Source of the DNA: Vreelandella neptunia
GTDB lineage: Bacteria > Pseudomonadota > Gammaproteobacteria > Pseudomonadales > Halomonadaceae
Direction of reading: 5' to 3'
Length of the DNA stretch: 64,000 nucleotides
NCBI RefSeq assembly: GCF_034479615.1
Contig: NZ_CP140255.1
Location: 1,860,001 to 1,924,000, forward strand
A program made the position numbers and the translations under genes. The notes below the pieces were generated by a model. It saw only the letters and a program-made list of their open reading frames with translations, was not told where the DNA came from and did no database searches. The stretch's first letter is position 1. The number at the start of each line of letters is the position of its first letter. This document shows positions 1-10,091 of the stretch, in pieces.

Positions 1-40
1 GTAATAGCTGGCAGTCTTGAGCAGAGGGCTCAGGGTTGCA

Positions 41-1696
<1,656 letters not shown>

Positions 1697-1766
1697 CTAA
1701 ATTGAATGCAAAAACGTGAAGTAATGATTCGAGGCGCCCACTAAAAATTGTGAGCAACAACGATTG

Positions 1767-2060
1767 TTAGCCTTCAACAACGGCAAGAATATCGGCTTCG
1801 CTCATGATCAAGACTTCTTCGCCGTCGATTTTTTGCTTCTCAACGCCGTAGCCATCTTTAAAGATCACGTTATCGCCAACCTTGACGTCTAACGGGCGGA
1901 CATCACCATTTTCCAGAATGCGACCATTACCGACGGCGAGGATTTCACCACGTGTCGGCTTTTCTTGTGCATTGCCCGGAAGCACGATGCCGCCAGCAGT
2001 TTTTTGCTCTTCTTCAACGCGACGGACGATGACACGATCGTGCAAAGGACGGATATTCAT
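1767..2060 (-). CDS. groS: Co-chaperonin GroES (10 kDa)
   Basis: Heptameric lid of the GroEL folding chamber. At 97 residues it has the standard length and the family start [14 protein letters not shown], followed by the mobile-loop region [19 protein letters not shown] that contacts GroEL. The start codon follows a good ribosome site (CAGGAG, eight bases upstream). It is the first gene of the groESL operon. I looked for a sigma-32 heat-shock promoter between 2061 and 2290 and found no convincing CTTGAA/CCCCAT pair, so its regulation cannot be read from sequence here. Confidence 0.98.
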   Translation of the reverse strand: MNIRPLHDRVIVRRVEEEQKTAGGIVLPGNAQEKPTRGEILAVGNGRILENGDVRPLDVKVGDNVIFKDGYGVEKQKIDGEEVLIMSEADILAVVEG

Positions 2061-2294
2061 TCACGTTCTCCTGAGTATGGTTGAAGCCCTGGTGAGGGCG
2101 GTTAGCTTAAAAGTGTTCTCGAGGGAGTAACCCGCGAGAAGTGAAGACCTCACGGTCTTCCTTGTTAATGGCAGCTACCGTCTAGATCGCTGCCGAATTT
2201 GTGTGCTGGATGAAAAATGGGGGCTGCGGGTAGCCTTTCAAGGGGGGGAGGAATAAAAAATTGCTTTTCCGCTAAAATTCTTCCGAAGGAAACC

Positions 2295-2780
2295 TCAACG
2301 ACGGCGCGGGGGCTCATCTCGACTAATAAAATCACCCTCAATAGGGCCATCCTGTTGTGAAGACTGCCTGTTTTGATATTCATTCGGCCGAGCTGATGAG
2401 GCGCTGGGGCCTTGCTGTTGTCCGGCAACCTTTTTAAGCCCCAGCCAGGTCAGTGCCTTGAACATCAGCTGCCGAGCGCTGGGGATCAAGCATGCCAAGC
2501 CTAGTGCATCAGACAAAAAGCCTGGGGCCATTAATAAGGCACCGCCGAAGATAAGTGCAGCGCCAGTTAATAGCTCGCTGGAGGGGATTTCACCGGCCTG
2601 CATGCGCTGGCGCGCCCGCGCAAAAGTGGATACACCCTCTTTGCGAATCAAGTGTAGCCCGGCAAAACCTGTGCCGAGCACTAAAAGTAGGGTAGTGAGT
2701 AGGCCGATCTGGCTACCAATCGAGAACAGAACCACAAAATCCAGTAGAGTGAAGAGCGATATAAAAATAAGAATAGGCAT
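2295..2780 (-). CDS. fxsA: FxsA-family inner-membrane protein
   Basis: Small polytopic cytoplasmic-membrane protein of the FxsA family, named for a suppressor of F-plasmid exclusion of phage T7 in E. coli. Its normal cellular role is unclear. Three hydrophobic stretches are visible: an N-terminal pair around MPILIFISLFTLLDFVVLFSIGS and a TTLLLVLGTGFAGLHLI segment, then LLTGAALIFGGALLMAPGFLSDALGLACLIP, the family hallmark. A Gln/Ser-rich cytosolic tail ends in RRR. An upstream ATG at 2852 is open, but the start at 2780 has a ribosome site (CTGGAG, six bases before the ATG) and fits the family N-terminus, so I chose it. The groESL neighbourhood is common for fxsA. Confidence 0.9.
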   Translation of the reverse strand: MPILIFISLFTLLDFVVLFSIGSQIGLLTTLLLVLGTGFAGLHLIRKEGVSTFARARQRMQAGEIPSSELLTGAALIFGGALLMAPGFLSDALGLACLIPSARQLMFKALTWLGLKKVAGQQQGPSASSARPNEYQNRQSSQQDGPIEGDFISRDEPPRRR

Positions 2781-2961
2781 AATTAACTCCAGAAAAAGCG
2801 ACTCGATGACAATCGTAATTGCGTAATATGGTGACATAAATATAAATAGCAAGCAGCTAACATGGCGTATTCCAGCGGTGATGTAGCTCGATTTATGTCA
2901 ATAAATCTTCTATGCTGCAATGCACAATGAAGCTGGGTTAATCTGTTGTGAGGAGTCACGA

Positions 2962-3723
2962 ATGGTACTGACCGATAAAGTAATTGCAGTCACGGGTGGG
3001 GCGCGAGGGTTGGGTTATGCCATGGCGCTGCGTTTAGGCCAGCAAGGCGCACGCATGGCGCTCTTGGATATGAGCGCTGAAGCGCTTGATCAGGCCGTAT
3101 CACGGCTTTCCGCTGAAGGTGTCGATGCCCAGGCGTTTGTGGTGAATGTCGCCGAAGAAGCCTCCGTGACTCAGGCGTTTGCCGATATCGCGCAACACAT
3201 GGGCCCGATTAGTGCTTGTGTTAATAATGCGGGTATTACCCAGGATGCGCTGCTGGTAAAGGCCAAAGAGGGGCAGGTGGAAAAGCGCATGTCTTTAGAG
3301 GCTTGGCAAAACGTTATCAATGTCAATTTAACCGGTGTTTTCTTATGTGGTCGCGAAGCCGCCACCCAGATGATCGAAGCCGGCCATGAAGGCGTAATCG
3401 TCAATATCTCCAGCATTTCCCGGGCGGGCAATATGGGACAAAGCAACTACGCTGCCGCAAAAGCGGGCGTGCATGCGCTGACAGTCACTTGGAGTCAGGA
3501 GTTGGCGCGCTATGGCATTCGTACCGGCACCGTAGCGCCTGGTTTTGTGGCTACCGAAATGACCGCTGCAATGCGCCCTGATATGTTGGAGCGTATCTCG
3601 TCAAGCGTGCCGTTAAAGCGTTTGGGAGAGCCCGATAATATTGCCCAAAGCGTCGCCTTTATTATGGAGAACGACTACTTCACGGGGCGCATCATTGAGT
3701 GTGACGGCGGTTTGCGGCTGTAG
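2962..3723 (+). CDS. FabG-like short-chain dehydrogenase/reductase
   Basis: Classical SDR oxidoreductase with a Rossmann fold. The NAD(P)-binding motif TGGARGLG lies near residues 10-17, the NNAG motif near 91, and the catalytic Ser...YAAAK set in [22 protein letters not shown]. It ends in the FabG-style GGLRL C-terminus. The 253-residue length is typical. It resembles 3-oxoacyl-ACP reductases, but the substrate cannot be told and there are no fatty-acid genes nearby. I placed the start at 2962, behind AGGAG at 2951-2955, rather than the longer open frame from 2920. It is a single gene ending at a strong hairpin. Confidence 0.9.
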   Translation: MVLTDKVIAVTGGARGLGYAMALRLGQQGARMALLDMSAEALDQAVSRLSAEGVDAQAFVVNVAEEASVTQAFADIAQHMGPISACVNNAGITQDALLVKAKEGQVEKRMSLEAWQNVINVNLTGVFLCGREAATQMIEAGHEGVIVNISSISRAGNMGQSNYAAAKAGVHALTVTWSQELARYGIRTGTVAPGFVATEMTAAMRPDMLERISSSVPLKRLGEPDNIAQSVAFIMENDYFTGRIIECDGGLRL

Positions 3724-3740
3724 TTATTTGCCGTGGTACT

Positions 3741-3770
3741 ACAAAGGTGTATTGCACAAAGGTGTATTGC
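3741..3770. repeat. Perfect 15-bp tandem duplication
   Basis: The unit ACAAAGGTGTATTGC occurs twice head to tail (3741-3755 and 3756-3770), between the reductase stop codon and the following hairpin. It is non-coding and looks like a recent slippage or duplication event. No function can be assigned. Confidence 0.9.
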
Positions 3771-3773
3771 ATA

Positions 3774-3799
3774 GGCGGGCGGCTCAAAAGGCCGCCCGC
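3774..3799. terminator. GC-rich hairpin between convergent genes
   Basis: GCGGGCGGC, a TCAAAAG loop and GCCGCCCGC form a 9-bp GC stem between the convergent reductase (plus) and barrel-protein (minus) genes. Only a short T-run follows (GTTTCT), so it is a likely but not textbook intrinsic terminator. Confidence 0.6.
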
Positions 3800-3833
3800 G
3801 GTGCGTTTCTAGTTGGGCTCGTGTACTTAAAGC

Positions 3834-4820
3834 TTAAAAATAGTCGCGGTTAATTTTGCGCTGAAAATACATCTCAAGGCGCAGAGTCATCGCCCAGCGT
3901 GGGTCGTAGCTAACATCGCGCTGGAAATGTAGCTCCGGAATCACATCGGCGAATAAAATACCTTTATGAAGATCGCGGCGGTAGCGCGTCTGAAGATAGT
4001 AATTGGTCATGCGAGGATTGGACGCGCTTTCGCCGATGGCGATAGCCGAGTAGCGCAGTGCACTGCGGCGGTTGATGCGGTGATTGATTTCGGCAATTTC
4101 ACTGTACTCGAGTTTATCTTCTTCCTCGCGCCACTGCACGGTAGTGATAAAGCGTAAGTGGCGGCTTTCGCTCAACGGTCGGCCGATATCCCAACGTGTG
4201 CGCGCTGAGTAGCCTTCATTGTTGAACCATGAAACGCGGTTATTCGACTCCAACTGCCATGGCCCTTCACCCAGTTGCCACAGCCGCTCGCTGGTAAAGC
4301 GCACGTAGGGGTCAAGAGGGAGACGCAGGCGAACACCTGCACCGATTCGATTACTCCAGTTTTCGCGTTTATCGCGGCTTTCTAGCCAATCCAGGCCGAG
4401 CGTAGAGCTGCGACGGTCACGCTGGTCGTTGGCAAGGCGTCCAGAGCCTTGCTCTTCTAGGGTGCCTTGCGACTCTTCCGGGTCACTCTCGATGACCAGT
4501 CGCAGGCGATCTTCTGAGGTAGGTAGGTCAATACGGTAGCGAAGGGTCGTATCGCCGCTAGTGCCGTCGCCCTCCATCCAATCAATCTCTTGACCGAAAC
4601 GTAGATAGGATTCGTTGTTGACCTGCATATGGTCGTCAGTGCCAAAGAACCCATCAATGCGGCGCGACGTGTTATCTACCCAGTTGCCTACGCTTTCACG
4701 AAACGGCTCAATGCGCTCTTCCGCCCACTCGGGTAAATCACTATCTTCCTCTTCGGCATAGACGTCGGTCGACACTATAGTAATTATGCCAAGCCAGCAG
4801 AGAGTCAAAAGTTTATGCAT
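3834..4820 (-). CDS. Exported protein, probable outer-membrane beta-barrel
   Basis: I do not recognise a named family. The 328-residue product begins with a Sec signal peptide (MHKLLTLCWLGIITIVSTDVYA, cleavage expected after VYA). An acidic region follows, then many alternating polar/aromatic stretches such as RLWQLGEGPWQLESNNRVSWF and TTVQWREEEDKLEY, ending in a strand that closes with RKINRDYF. A terminal Phe and alternating strands suggest outer-membrane barrel insertion. It may span the membrane as a small barrel; its substrate or role is unknown. It stands alone, convergent with the reductase. Confidence 0.7.
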   Translation of the reverse strand: MHKLLTLCWLGIITIVSTDVYAEEEDSDLPEWAEERIEPFRESVGNWVDNTSRRIDGFFGTDDHMQVNNESYLRFGQEIDWMEGDGTSGDTTLRYRIDLPTSEDRLRLVIESDPEESQGTLEEQGSGRLANDQRDRRSSTLGLDWLESRDKRENWSNRIGAGVRLRLPLDPYVRFTSERLWQLGEGPWQLESNNRVSWFNNEGYSARTRWDIGRPLSESRHLRFITTVQWREEEDKLEYSEIAEINHRINRRSALRYSAIAIGESASNPRMTNYYLQTRYRRDLHKGILFADVIPELHFQRDVSYDPRWAMTLRLEMYFQRKINRDYF

Positions 4821-4871
4821 CGTCGTTAGTCTCGGTAATGGGGCGCGTCGCGGCTTTGCAATAGCGTTGAT

Positions 4872-5516
4872 TCAGCGTGCTTTATGGGTCTCGATCTCTT
4901 TTGCCCACTCCAGCACACGCTTACGTTGGCCACGGCTGTTGAGTCGATCTGTATCGACGCTTGCCGGGATAAGCTGGTGATTGGGTGAAGCGTTTAGATC
5001 GAGGTTAAAGGTTCGCGAGGCGCCTGTCGGCATATCCTCGGATCCATATATGGCAATGACGCGAATTTCAAGCTGGATATTCTTCTCATGCAGTAGATTA
5101 TCATCGATTTCCCAATAATCTTTAACCTGATTCACAATGTCGCCAAACGATTGAATGTTCAGGTAATCCCCGGAAGCTAGCGGGCCTTGGTGGGTGCGAT
5201 AGCTGGTTGCTTGTTGCTCACCCGTCTGTTGCTCACCCCTGTGTTGCTGGTATTCCACCACGTCCAGAGAGTAACTGCCTTTTTGGGTATACAGTACCGC
5301 TACAAGGTGCTGAACATAAATAGCTTCGCTGCTCATATTGCTGATTAAACAGATGGAGTCCACGCCGATACCCTTGCCGCGATTAATAATGACGCGGGGG
5401 CGACGCTGCCGGACATAGCCGTTATAGAGCAGCTGGGCATAAAATACCCACACGAAGAGTGTGCAAATGCTCGCTACAGCCGAGATTGCTTGGGCGTTAT
5501 CGTTGAGCCATTCCAT
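4872..5516 (-). CDS. Hypothetical protein with one N-terminal membrane segment
   Basis: No family recognised. The 214-residue product has a single hydrophobic helix near residues 10-32 (ISAVASICTLFVWVFYAQLLYNG) followed by RQRRPR, so the body should face the cytosol. The remainder is soluble and mixed alpha/beta (VIINRGKGIGVDSICLISNMSSEAIYVQHLV). It contains a short near-repeat EQQTGEQQ. It is the last chromosomal gene before the prophage; in an uninterrupted chromosome it would lie downstream of tRNA-Leu. Function is unknown. Confidence 0.7.
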   Translation of the reverse strand: MEWLNDNAQAISAVASICTLFVWVFYAQLLYNGYVRQRRPRVIINRGKGIGVDSICLISNMSSEAIYVQHLVAVLYTQKGSYSLDVVEYQQHRGEQQTGEQQATSYRTHQGPLASGDYLNIQSFGDIVNQVKDYWEIDDNLLHEKNIQLEIRVIAIYGSEDMPTGASRTFNLDLNASPNHQLIPASVDTDRLNSRGQRKRVLEWAKEIETHKAR

Positions 5517-5735
5517 TTTGTGAGATCCTTCTCATCTTTATTAGCAATCATCCCCGAATATGGCATTGAGTGATAGCTATCGAGGGAAATTTTTTTAGTG
5601 CTCTTGAACATAGAGACTAGCGGAAAAGCAGAGGCGAGTCAGCCAAATCGGCTGTTGCTAGGAGTAAATCCCAGATATGCAAAAAATGGCATTTAGCCAT
5701 TCATTATTTTCAAACGATGAAGAAGGGATTTACAT

Positions 5736-5831
5736 ATGACGATGTTCAAAAAGCCATCCATACGTCGCTTATATAAAATAATATGGAAACTGTTTGATTT
5801 TGATACAGGAGAGGAAATGCTAACTGCTTGA
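5736..5831 (+). CDS. Possible 31-residue basic peptide
   Basis: A short ATG frame (MTMFKKPSIRRLYKIIWKLF and a short tail) with AAGGGA upstream of the start. It lies in the AT-rich 430-bp stretch (5517-5946) between the last chromosomal gene and the first prophage gene, just outside attL. Apart from this frame and the attachment signals I see nothing coding there. It may be chance or the remnant of an older insertion at the same tRNA; confidence is low. Confidence 0.2.
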   Translation: MTMFKKPSIRRLYKIIWKLFDFDTGEEMLTA

Positions 5832-5843
5832 AGACTAACAAGT

Positions 5844-5860
5844 AATTGGTGCGGATGGGG
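5844..5860. other. attL core (17-bp direct repeat)
   Basis: AATTGGTGCGGATGGGG is identical to 54160-54176, and identity ends at both borders. The copy here is the left-over 3' terminus of the tRNA-Leu gene, including the CCA complement TGG. It marks the left prophage end. Confidence 0.93.
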
Positions 5861-5911
5861 CGCATAGAACTAACTATATAAATCAATACCATACGACCCA
5901 AAACCGCACTA

Positions 5912-5931
5912 GGCATACACACAGGCATACA
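5912..5931. repeat. Putative integrase/Xis arm-type sites near attL
   Basis: GGCATACA occurs at 5912-5919 and 5924-5931, 52-71 bp inside the attL core. The same octamer, in both orientations, lies near attR (54014-54049). Paired arm sites flanking a core are what lambda-type integrases use, so these are probably Int or Xis binding sites. Confidence 0.6.
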
Positions 5932-5946
5932 TGCCTAGGCTTGCTG

Positions 5947-6198
5947 TCACGCTTCCTCGTTCCCGCTTTCGTTCCTCTCCATCAGAGTCTGGCTGTAACG
6001 GTAAATATCTGCAAGTCGGAACAGCACGCGCGCGCTTCGTTCACTGCCTTGCTTGAATCCACTTGGGCAATCGGCATCGTCTTTTCGCATCCGGTCAAAC
6101 TCTTTTGGGCTGCGTCCGAGGATGCGCGCCGCTTCTTGACGGCTAATTTGGATGTACTCAGGATCCAGCCATTGATCAATTTTCTGTGCGTTACCCAT
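5947..6198 (-). CDS. Excisionase-like small DNA-binding protein
   Basis: An 83-residue protein with a winged-helix/AlpA-like pattern: ISRQEAARILGRSPKEFDRMRKDDADCPSGFKQGSERSARVLFRLADIYRYSQTL. In this pattern a helix-turn-helix is followed by a conserved R-x-hydrophobic wing. Such proteins act as excisionases or activators of integrases. The start at 6198 has an AGGAG site; the longer open frame to 6282 overlaps the upstream gene and was rejected. It is the last gene of the early-left operon and the closest to attL, where a recombination directionality factor would be expected. The assignment rests on pattern and position, not on a close match. Confidence 0.6.
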   Translation of the reverse strand: MGNAQKIDQWLDPEYIQISRQEAARILGRSPKEFDRMRKDDADCPSGFKQGSERSARVLFRLADIYRYSQTLMERNESGNEEA

Positions 6199-6199
6199 G

Positions 6200-6712
6200 T
6201 TAATCTCCTGTGTGTCTCTGGCCACCAGGGCCGTGGCCTTTACCCCTGCGCCATTCCTGTTCCTGGCGCGCCGTGCTTTCATCTATTGCATGCTGGCGCT
6301 GCTGCTCGATGAGCGCTTGCACCGCGGGGTTTTGAGCGATGCGCCGTAGGTTGCGCAGTTCATGCTCTTGGCGCGTGATGATCGTGGTGGCCACGGTAGC
6401 GAGCTCCCACATTTCGGTAGCCGCTTCGCCAGTATCCAGCACTTTGCCCAGGCCGTAGCAGTGGCCGCAGGGCTTATCTTTATTGCGCTTGATGTGGTCG
6501 TGACCGGTGCCCATGCATACCGTGCAATCGTCTGGCTTGATCTCGCGGTAGTTGGTTAGCCAGTCCTGCTGAGTTGTGGCGCTTTGAATGCCCTTATTCA
6601 GGTCTTCGTAGATCACCAGCCACTGACCAACGAGGGGGCCAGCGCCTTCATGCTGCTGCAGCTCGGCATATTTCCCACCGCCTTCACGGTGGGTGTGGGT
6701 CGGTTGGGTCAT
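6200..6712 (-). CDS. Hypothetical phage protein with DnaJ-like zinc knuckles
   Basis: A 170-residue protein with two CxxCxGxG knuckles (CTVCMGTG and CGHCYGLG, about residues 63-89), the motif that binds zinc in the DnaJ cysteine-rich domain. A long charged helix follows, ending in a Gly/Arg-rich tail. It overlaps the upstream gene by 4 bp (ATGA) and is separated by one base from the excisionase-like gene, so it is part of the coupled early-left operon. A second protein with the same knuckle is at 11970-12329. The role is unknown; nucleic-acid or protein binding is likely. Confidence 0.7.
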   Translation of the reverse strand: MTQPTHTHREGGGKYAELQQHEGAGPLVGQWLVIYEDLNKGIQSATTQQDWLTNYREIKPDDCTVCMGTGHDHIKRNKDKPCGHCYGLGKVLDTGEAATEMWELATVATTIITRQEHELRNLRRIAQNPAVQALIEQQRQHAIDESTARQEQEWRRGKGHGPGGQRHTGD

Positions 6713-7287
6713 TGGTGGCCCTCGGGTTTGTTGCGCTCAATCCAATGCTTAGCCATGGTCAACGGCATTACCTTTTGGGTGCGATAGGATTTCGTCAAAG
6801 CCTCCCAAACCTCCCGGGCAAAATCTTTCACTGCCACTTCCTGCTTTATGCTGTCGCGGCGAGCTAGGTTAGTAGCTGGCGCTGATTGGAGGGCGCCGCT
6901 TAACGTATCCCAGGCCTCGCCCATTTCCTCTGAATCCTGCTCGCATTCGTCAAGATCAAGAACAAGTGAAGTGATTCGCTGAACATGTTCTGCCAGCGCG
7001 TCGCGCTCTTCGATTAACTCTTTAACCAGAACCGGCTCAATCCCTACTATGTCATTGCCCAACGCCTGCTGAATCTCGCCTAACGTTTCACAGGCAGCGA
7101 CAAACATTCGCTTATGCCCGGCCAAATCTTCGACCAGGGCGTTAACGCCTTCATGCGCTGCGCCAATGTCCTCGCCGTTACCTGTCATTTCAGCGATGGC
7201 CGCCAGGTGGTTGCGGTATTCGTCTCGCTCCGCTTTTACCGCTTCCAGCTCTTTTAGCGCGTCGGTGTACTGTTGATCCATAGACAT
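6709..7287 (-). CDS. Hypothetical phage protein, N-terminal coiled coil
   Basis: A 192-residue acidic protein whose first 30 residues (ALKELEAVKAERDEYRNHLAAI) form a coiled coil. This is followed by helical segments resembling the Ead/Ea22-type accessory proteins of lambdoid phages, though I cannot assign it to them. The start at 7287 overlaps the methyltransferase stop as TAATG, implying translational coupling; a longer open frame exists upstream but lies inside the methyltransferase gene. Function is unknown. Confidence 0.7.
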   Translation of the reverse strand: MSMDQQYTDALKELEAVKAERDEYRNHLAAIAEMTGNGEDIGAAHEGVNALVEDLAGHKRMFVAACETLGEIQQALGNDIVGIEPVLVKELIEERDALAEHVQRITSLVLDLDECEQDSEEMGEAWDTLSGALQSAPATNLARRDSIKQEVAVKDFAREVWEALTKSYRTQKVMPLTMAKHWIERNKPEGHQ

Positions 7288-8966
7288 TACGCGACCTCGC
7301 TTAGCGGCATGTACCGCTGTTCGTGTGTGAAGTTGGCTTCTACGATTGCCCGGGCAAGGGGTGGGCATACGCTGTTACCGATCAGACGGACTTGCTTGTG
7401 CTTCGCCAGCGGCTTGCCGTCGATGTGTGCGAACTGGTAGCTGGCAGGGAAGCCCTGCGCCATGGCCAGCTCGTGTGGCTGCAGCATGCGCATACCAATA
7501 TCCACGATGGCGTATTGCTCGCCGTCGATCATGACTGTCACGAGCTGGAATCGGTCTTTCGTGGTGACTGTGGGCGCAGGCTCGCGCAGGTCGCGCCCAG
7601 TCTCGCCGGATCCACTGCCGTAGTAGGGCGCCAGGAATGCCGCGGTCAGATAAGCGTGTGTGGTGCTTGCGCAAATGGTGTTGAGCGGTGCCCGCGCATC
7701 AATAGCACTACGCTGGCTGCCTTTCATATTGATCATGAAGGCGCTGACCAGAGCGTTATGGTCGGTAGTGGTGACCGTTGGCATGGGTGCGCGCAGATCC
7801 GCACCAACCACGCCGGTGTAGTGCTTGGCGAGGAACGCGGCGACCAGGGCGTGCTTCTGGCCACCGGCAACCACTGTGCCAAGCGGGCGTTGCAGGTCAA
7901 GCGCTCGCGGCTCCTGGCCGGGAATCAGAACTGGATCCTCTACAGCGCCGCACTTCAGACATCCGCATGTCGGCAGGTCGCCGCGGTCATAAGTGAAGCC
8001 GCAGGGTACGCATCGCCAGCGAGCGGGACGCTCACCATAGCCGGTCTGGATCAGCGTGGGCGTCACCAGCGCATAGCCAGGTGAGGTGGTGATCGTTTGC
8101 AGCGGCTGCAGTAACGACTGGCCACGGAAGGGCGTGTAGTAGCTGGCCGTGTGGGCAAGATCCACGATGAACGGCTGCTGGTGGTCGATCACGTAGCGCT
8201 TCACACCCTTGGCGATCCGGTTTAGCGTGGCAGTGGCCAGCGGCTTTTTACGGTCGAAAATCGAGGGGCAGGGCAGCGACCAATCAATACATTCAGCGGC
8301 GCTGCGCCATGGCTTGAGCTTGCCGCGCTGAACGGCGGGCGTTTTCGGGTCGGCGTGCGTGGGCTTCGGCCAAGTGATCGGCAGGCCATCACGGCGCGCA
8401 ATCAAGAACAGCCGCTTTCGGATGGTTGGCGCGCCATAGTCGCAAGCGCGCAAAAGTCGCCAGTCTACCTGGTAGCCGTGGCGCTTGAGACAGCTCACGA
8501 ATCCACGAAAGGTCTGCCCTTTGCGTGCCGGGTCGGGGCGAATCTTGCCGTCTGCGCCTTTAATTAGCGGGCCCCAGTCTTGGAACTCCTCGACGTTCTC
8601 CAGCACGATTACCCTGGGCTTAACCTTCGCCGCCCAACGGGCAGCTACCCATGCCAGCCCGCGCACGCTTTTCGATACCGGGCGCCCGCCCTTGGCTTTG
8701 CTGTGGTGGCGGCAGTCAGGGCTAAACCATGCCAGCCCTACAGGCATGCCGTTGGTGGCTTGCTCGGGGTCTACGTCCCATACGTCCGCTACTGAATGCT
8801 CGCTGCCTGGGTGGTTGGCGGTGTGCACGGCGATGGCGGTGGCATCGTGGTTGATGGCCAGGTCAACCGAGCGGCCTAGTGCTTGCTCGATACCTTCGCT
8901 TGCACCGCCCCCGCCGGCGAAGTTATCAACGACGAGCTCATGGCCGAATAGGTTTAGGTTGCTCAT
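7287..8966 (-). CDS. C5 cytosine-specific DNA methyltransferase
   Basis: Transfers methyl groups from SAM to cytosine C5 in DNA. Visible motifs are I (DNFAGGGGASEG, residues 14-25), IV with catalytic Cys85 (SPDCRHHSK, a variant of the usual PCQ/PCxxFS), VI (ENVEEF, 123-128), VIII (YGAPTIRKRLFL, near 173) and X (GNSVCPPLA near the C-terminus). A CxxC...CxCxxC zinc-ribbon-like insertion around residues 313-340 and the overall 559 residues make it longer than a typical bacterial Dcm. No restriction endonuclease is adjacent, so it is an orphan enzyme that probably protects phage DNA from host restriction or marks it. It is embedded in the early-left operon, overlapping both neighbours. Confidence 0.93.
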   Translation of the reverse strand: MSNLNLFGHELVVDNFAGGGGASEGIEQALGRSVDLAINHDATAIAVHTANHPGSEHSVADVWDVDPEQATNGMPVGLAWFSPDCRHHSKAKGGRPVSKSVRGLAWVAARWAAKVKPRVIVLENVEEFQDWGPLIKGADGKIRPDPARKGQTFRGFVSCLKRHGYQVDWRLLRACDYGAPTIRKRLFLIARRDGLPITWPKPTHADPKTPAVQRGKLKPWRSAAECIDWSLPCPSIFDRKKPLATATLNRIAKGVKRYVIDHQQPFIVDLAHTASYYTPFRGQSLLQPLQTITTSPGYALVTPTLIQTGYGERPARWRCVPCGFTYDRGDLPTCGCLKCGAVEDPVLIPGQEPRALDLQRPLGTVVAGGQKHALVAAFLAKHYTGVVGADLRAPMPTVTTTDHNALVSAFMINMKGSQRSAIDARAPLNTICASTTHAYLTAAFLAPYYGSGSGETGRDLREPAPTVTTKDRFQLVTVMIDGEQYAIVDIGMRMLQPHELAMAQGFPASYQFAHIDGKPLAKHKQVRLIGNSVCPPLARAIVEANFTHEQRYMPLSEVA

Positions 8967-9256
8967 AACGCCATGCCCTCCTGAATCGCTACCCGCGGCT
9001 CTGGCCGATTGATAACGTCAAAGCACTCGATGTGCGGATCTGGCGCGTGGGCGTTGCAAATCTGGGTAGCAAACACCTGCACACCATGGCGATCGCAACG
9101 ACCGTAGGGGGTGCGGCTTGGCTTTTGCTGTAATGAAGAGCGCTGAAACGGGCAGTGCTTGTCGTCATCAAAGCCAAGGTGCTGGTATTGCTGGCAGCTC
9201 ACGCAGGCTTTGGGCGAATACATGAAGGGCTCTGTGGCTGGGTGTGGATTGCTCAT
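8963..9256 (-). CDS. Cys/His-rich small phage protein
   Basis: 97 residues with CVSCQQYQH, HCPF, RCDRHGVQVFATQICNAH, a pattern that could bind one or two zinc ions. It overlaps its neighbours by 4 bp on each side within the early-left operon. No family recognised. The six Cys and several His suggest a compact zinc-binding fold; the role is unknown. Confidence 0.7.
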   Translation of the reverse strand: MSNPHPATEPFMYSPKACVSCQQYQHLGFDDDKHCPFQRSSLQQKPSRTPYGRCDRHGVQVFATQICNAHAPDPHIECFDVINRPEPRVAIQEGMAL

Positions 9257-9858
9257 TGGCCTGCCTCCTTAATCGATGCCGCATAGGCAATCCATGCCTC
9301 TTTGTCACACTCGGCAGTGGAGACAGTGTCGGCGCCTATTACCCAGCGTGCTGACCGTTGGGTGCCCGGCGCCTTGACAAGCACGGCATCCCGCCGCTCG
9401 CTGTCTTGGTAATAACCAAACACTTCAGCGCCGGGGAATTTAGCTTTAGCCGTATCCAATGCGGCTATCTCGGCATCCTGCTTTTGCTGGCGCTCTGTAA
9501 CTTCACTGTCGTGACAAGCCTGGTTGCAATAGATCCAATCCGCTATCACCACTGGCAATACATCGCTTTCCGGATCTTCGATTAAATCCTGACTAATCTC
9601 CTGACAGCAGTGTCCACACGATAAGCGCCATCCCTGCTCAACCATGGCCATGGGAGGGATCAGGCCAGTGCTTGCGTATTGGTCAGCCCAGTGAGCGCGG
9701 CGACAAAACTCGATGGATTCCCACTCAACACCTAGTTCACCAGCACCGCGGCGGCGGGCCGATGCTCCATTAGTGTCGAAGACGATTACGCAAGTGGCCT
9801 CATAGTCCTCTTGTACGTGATATGCCTTTACTTGGGTCGGTTGGCTTAGGTTGCTCAC
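9253..9858 (-). CDS. Hypothetical phage protein with Cys pairs
   Basis: A 201-residue protein with CGHCC in the middle and YCNQACHDSEV further on, suggesting a zinc site. A charged helix follows (TERQQKQDAEIAALDTAKAKF). ATGA overlaps join it to both neighbours in the early-left operon. No recognised family, so no function is proposed. Confidence 0.65.
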   Translation of the reverse strand: MSNLSQPTQVKAYHVQEDYEATCVIVFDTNGASARRRGAGELGVEWESIEFCRRAHWADQYASTGLIPPMAMVEQGWRLSCGHCCQEISQDLIEDPESDVLPVVIADWIYCNQACHDSEVTERQQKQDAEIAALDTAKAKFPGAEVFGYYQDSERRDAVLVKAPGTQRSARWVIGADTVSTAECDKEAWIAYAASIKEAGQ

Positions 9859-10091
9859 TGGCAGCCCTCCTTGAACTTATCCAGCGCGCCTTTGGAGTGC
9901 GCCCACTTTTGATGGGCGTGCAGGTGGCGCTGGCTGTTGATCAACTCCAGCTTGGCAACCAGGGCATTGCTTAGGCGTAGCTGCTCAACGATCTGCAGCA
10001 TGCTCGGCCAGCTGAGGGTGACGCCGCCATCGTTATGGCGTTTGCGGCATAGCTCCAGGAGCTTTTCGGGGTCGATGGATGGGTTAGACAT
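9855..10091 (-). CDS. Small hypothetical phage protein
   Basis: A 78-residue helical protein (MSNPSIDPEKLLELCRKRHN start). I chose ATG at 10091, behind a strong GGAGG at eight bases, rather than the GTG at 10100. It overlaps the 10084-10383 gene by 8 bp and the following gene by 4 bp. No motif or function is visible. Confidence 0.65.
   Translation of the reverse strand: MSNPSIDPEKLLELCRKRHNDGGVTLSWPSMLQIVEQLRLSNALVAKLELINSQRHLHAHQKWAHSKGALDKFKEGCQ

Noticed and set aside
2061..2290. Possible sigma-32 promoter and a perfect hairpin (2143-2160) upstream of groES
   Set aside because: No convincing heat-shock -35/-10 pair could be read. The hairpin has no T-run on the minus strand, so neither promoter nor terminator was annotated.
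2165..2428. An 87-codon minus-strand frame downstream of fxsA
   Set aside because: Overlaps fxsA in another frame and lacks a ribosome site or protein character.
7323..8084. A 253-codon plus-strand frame within the methyltransferase gene
   Set aside because: Shadow of conserved methyltransferase sequence; no ribosome site or family features.
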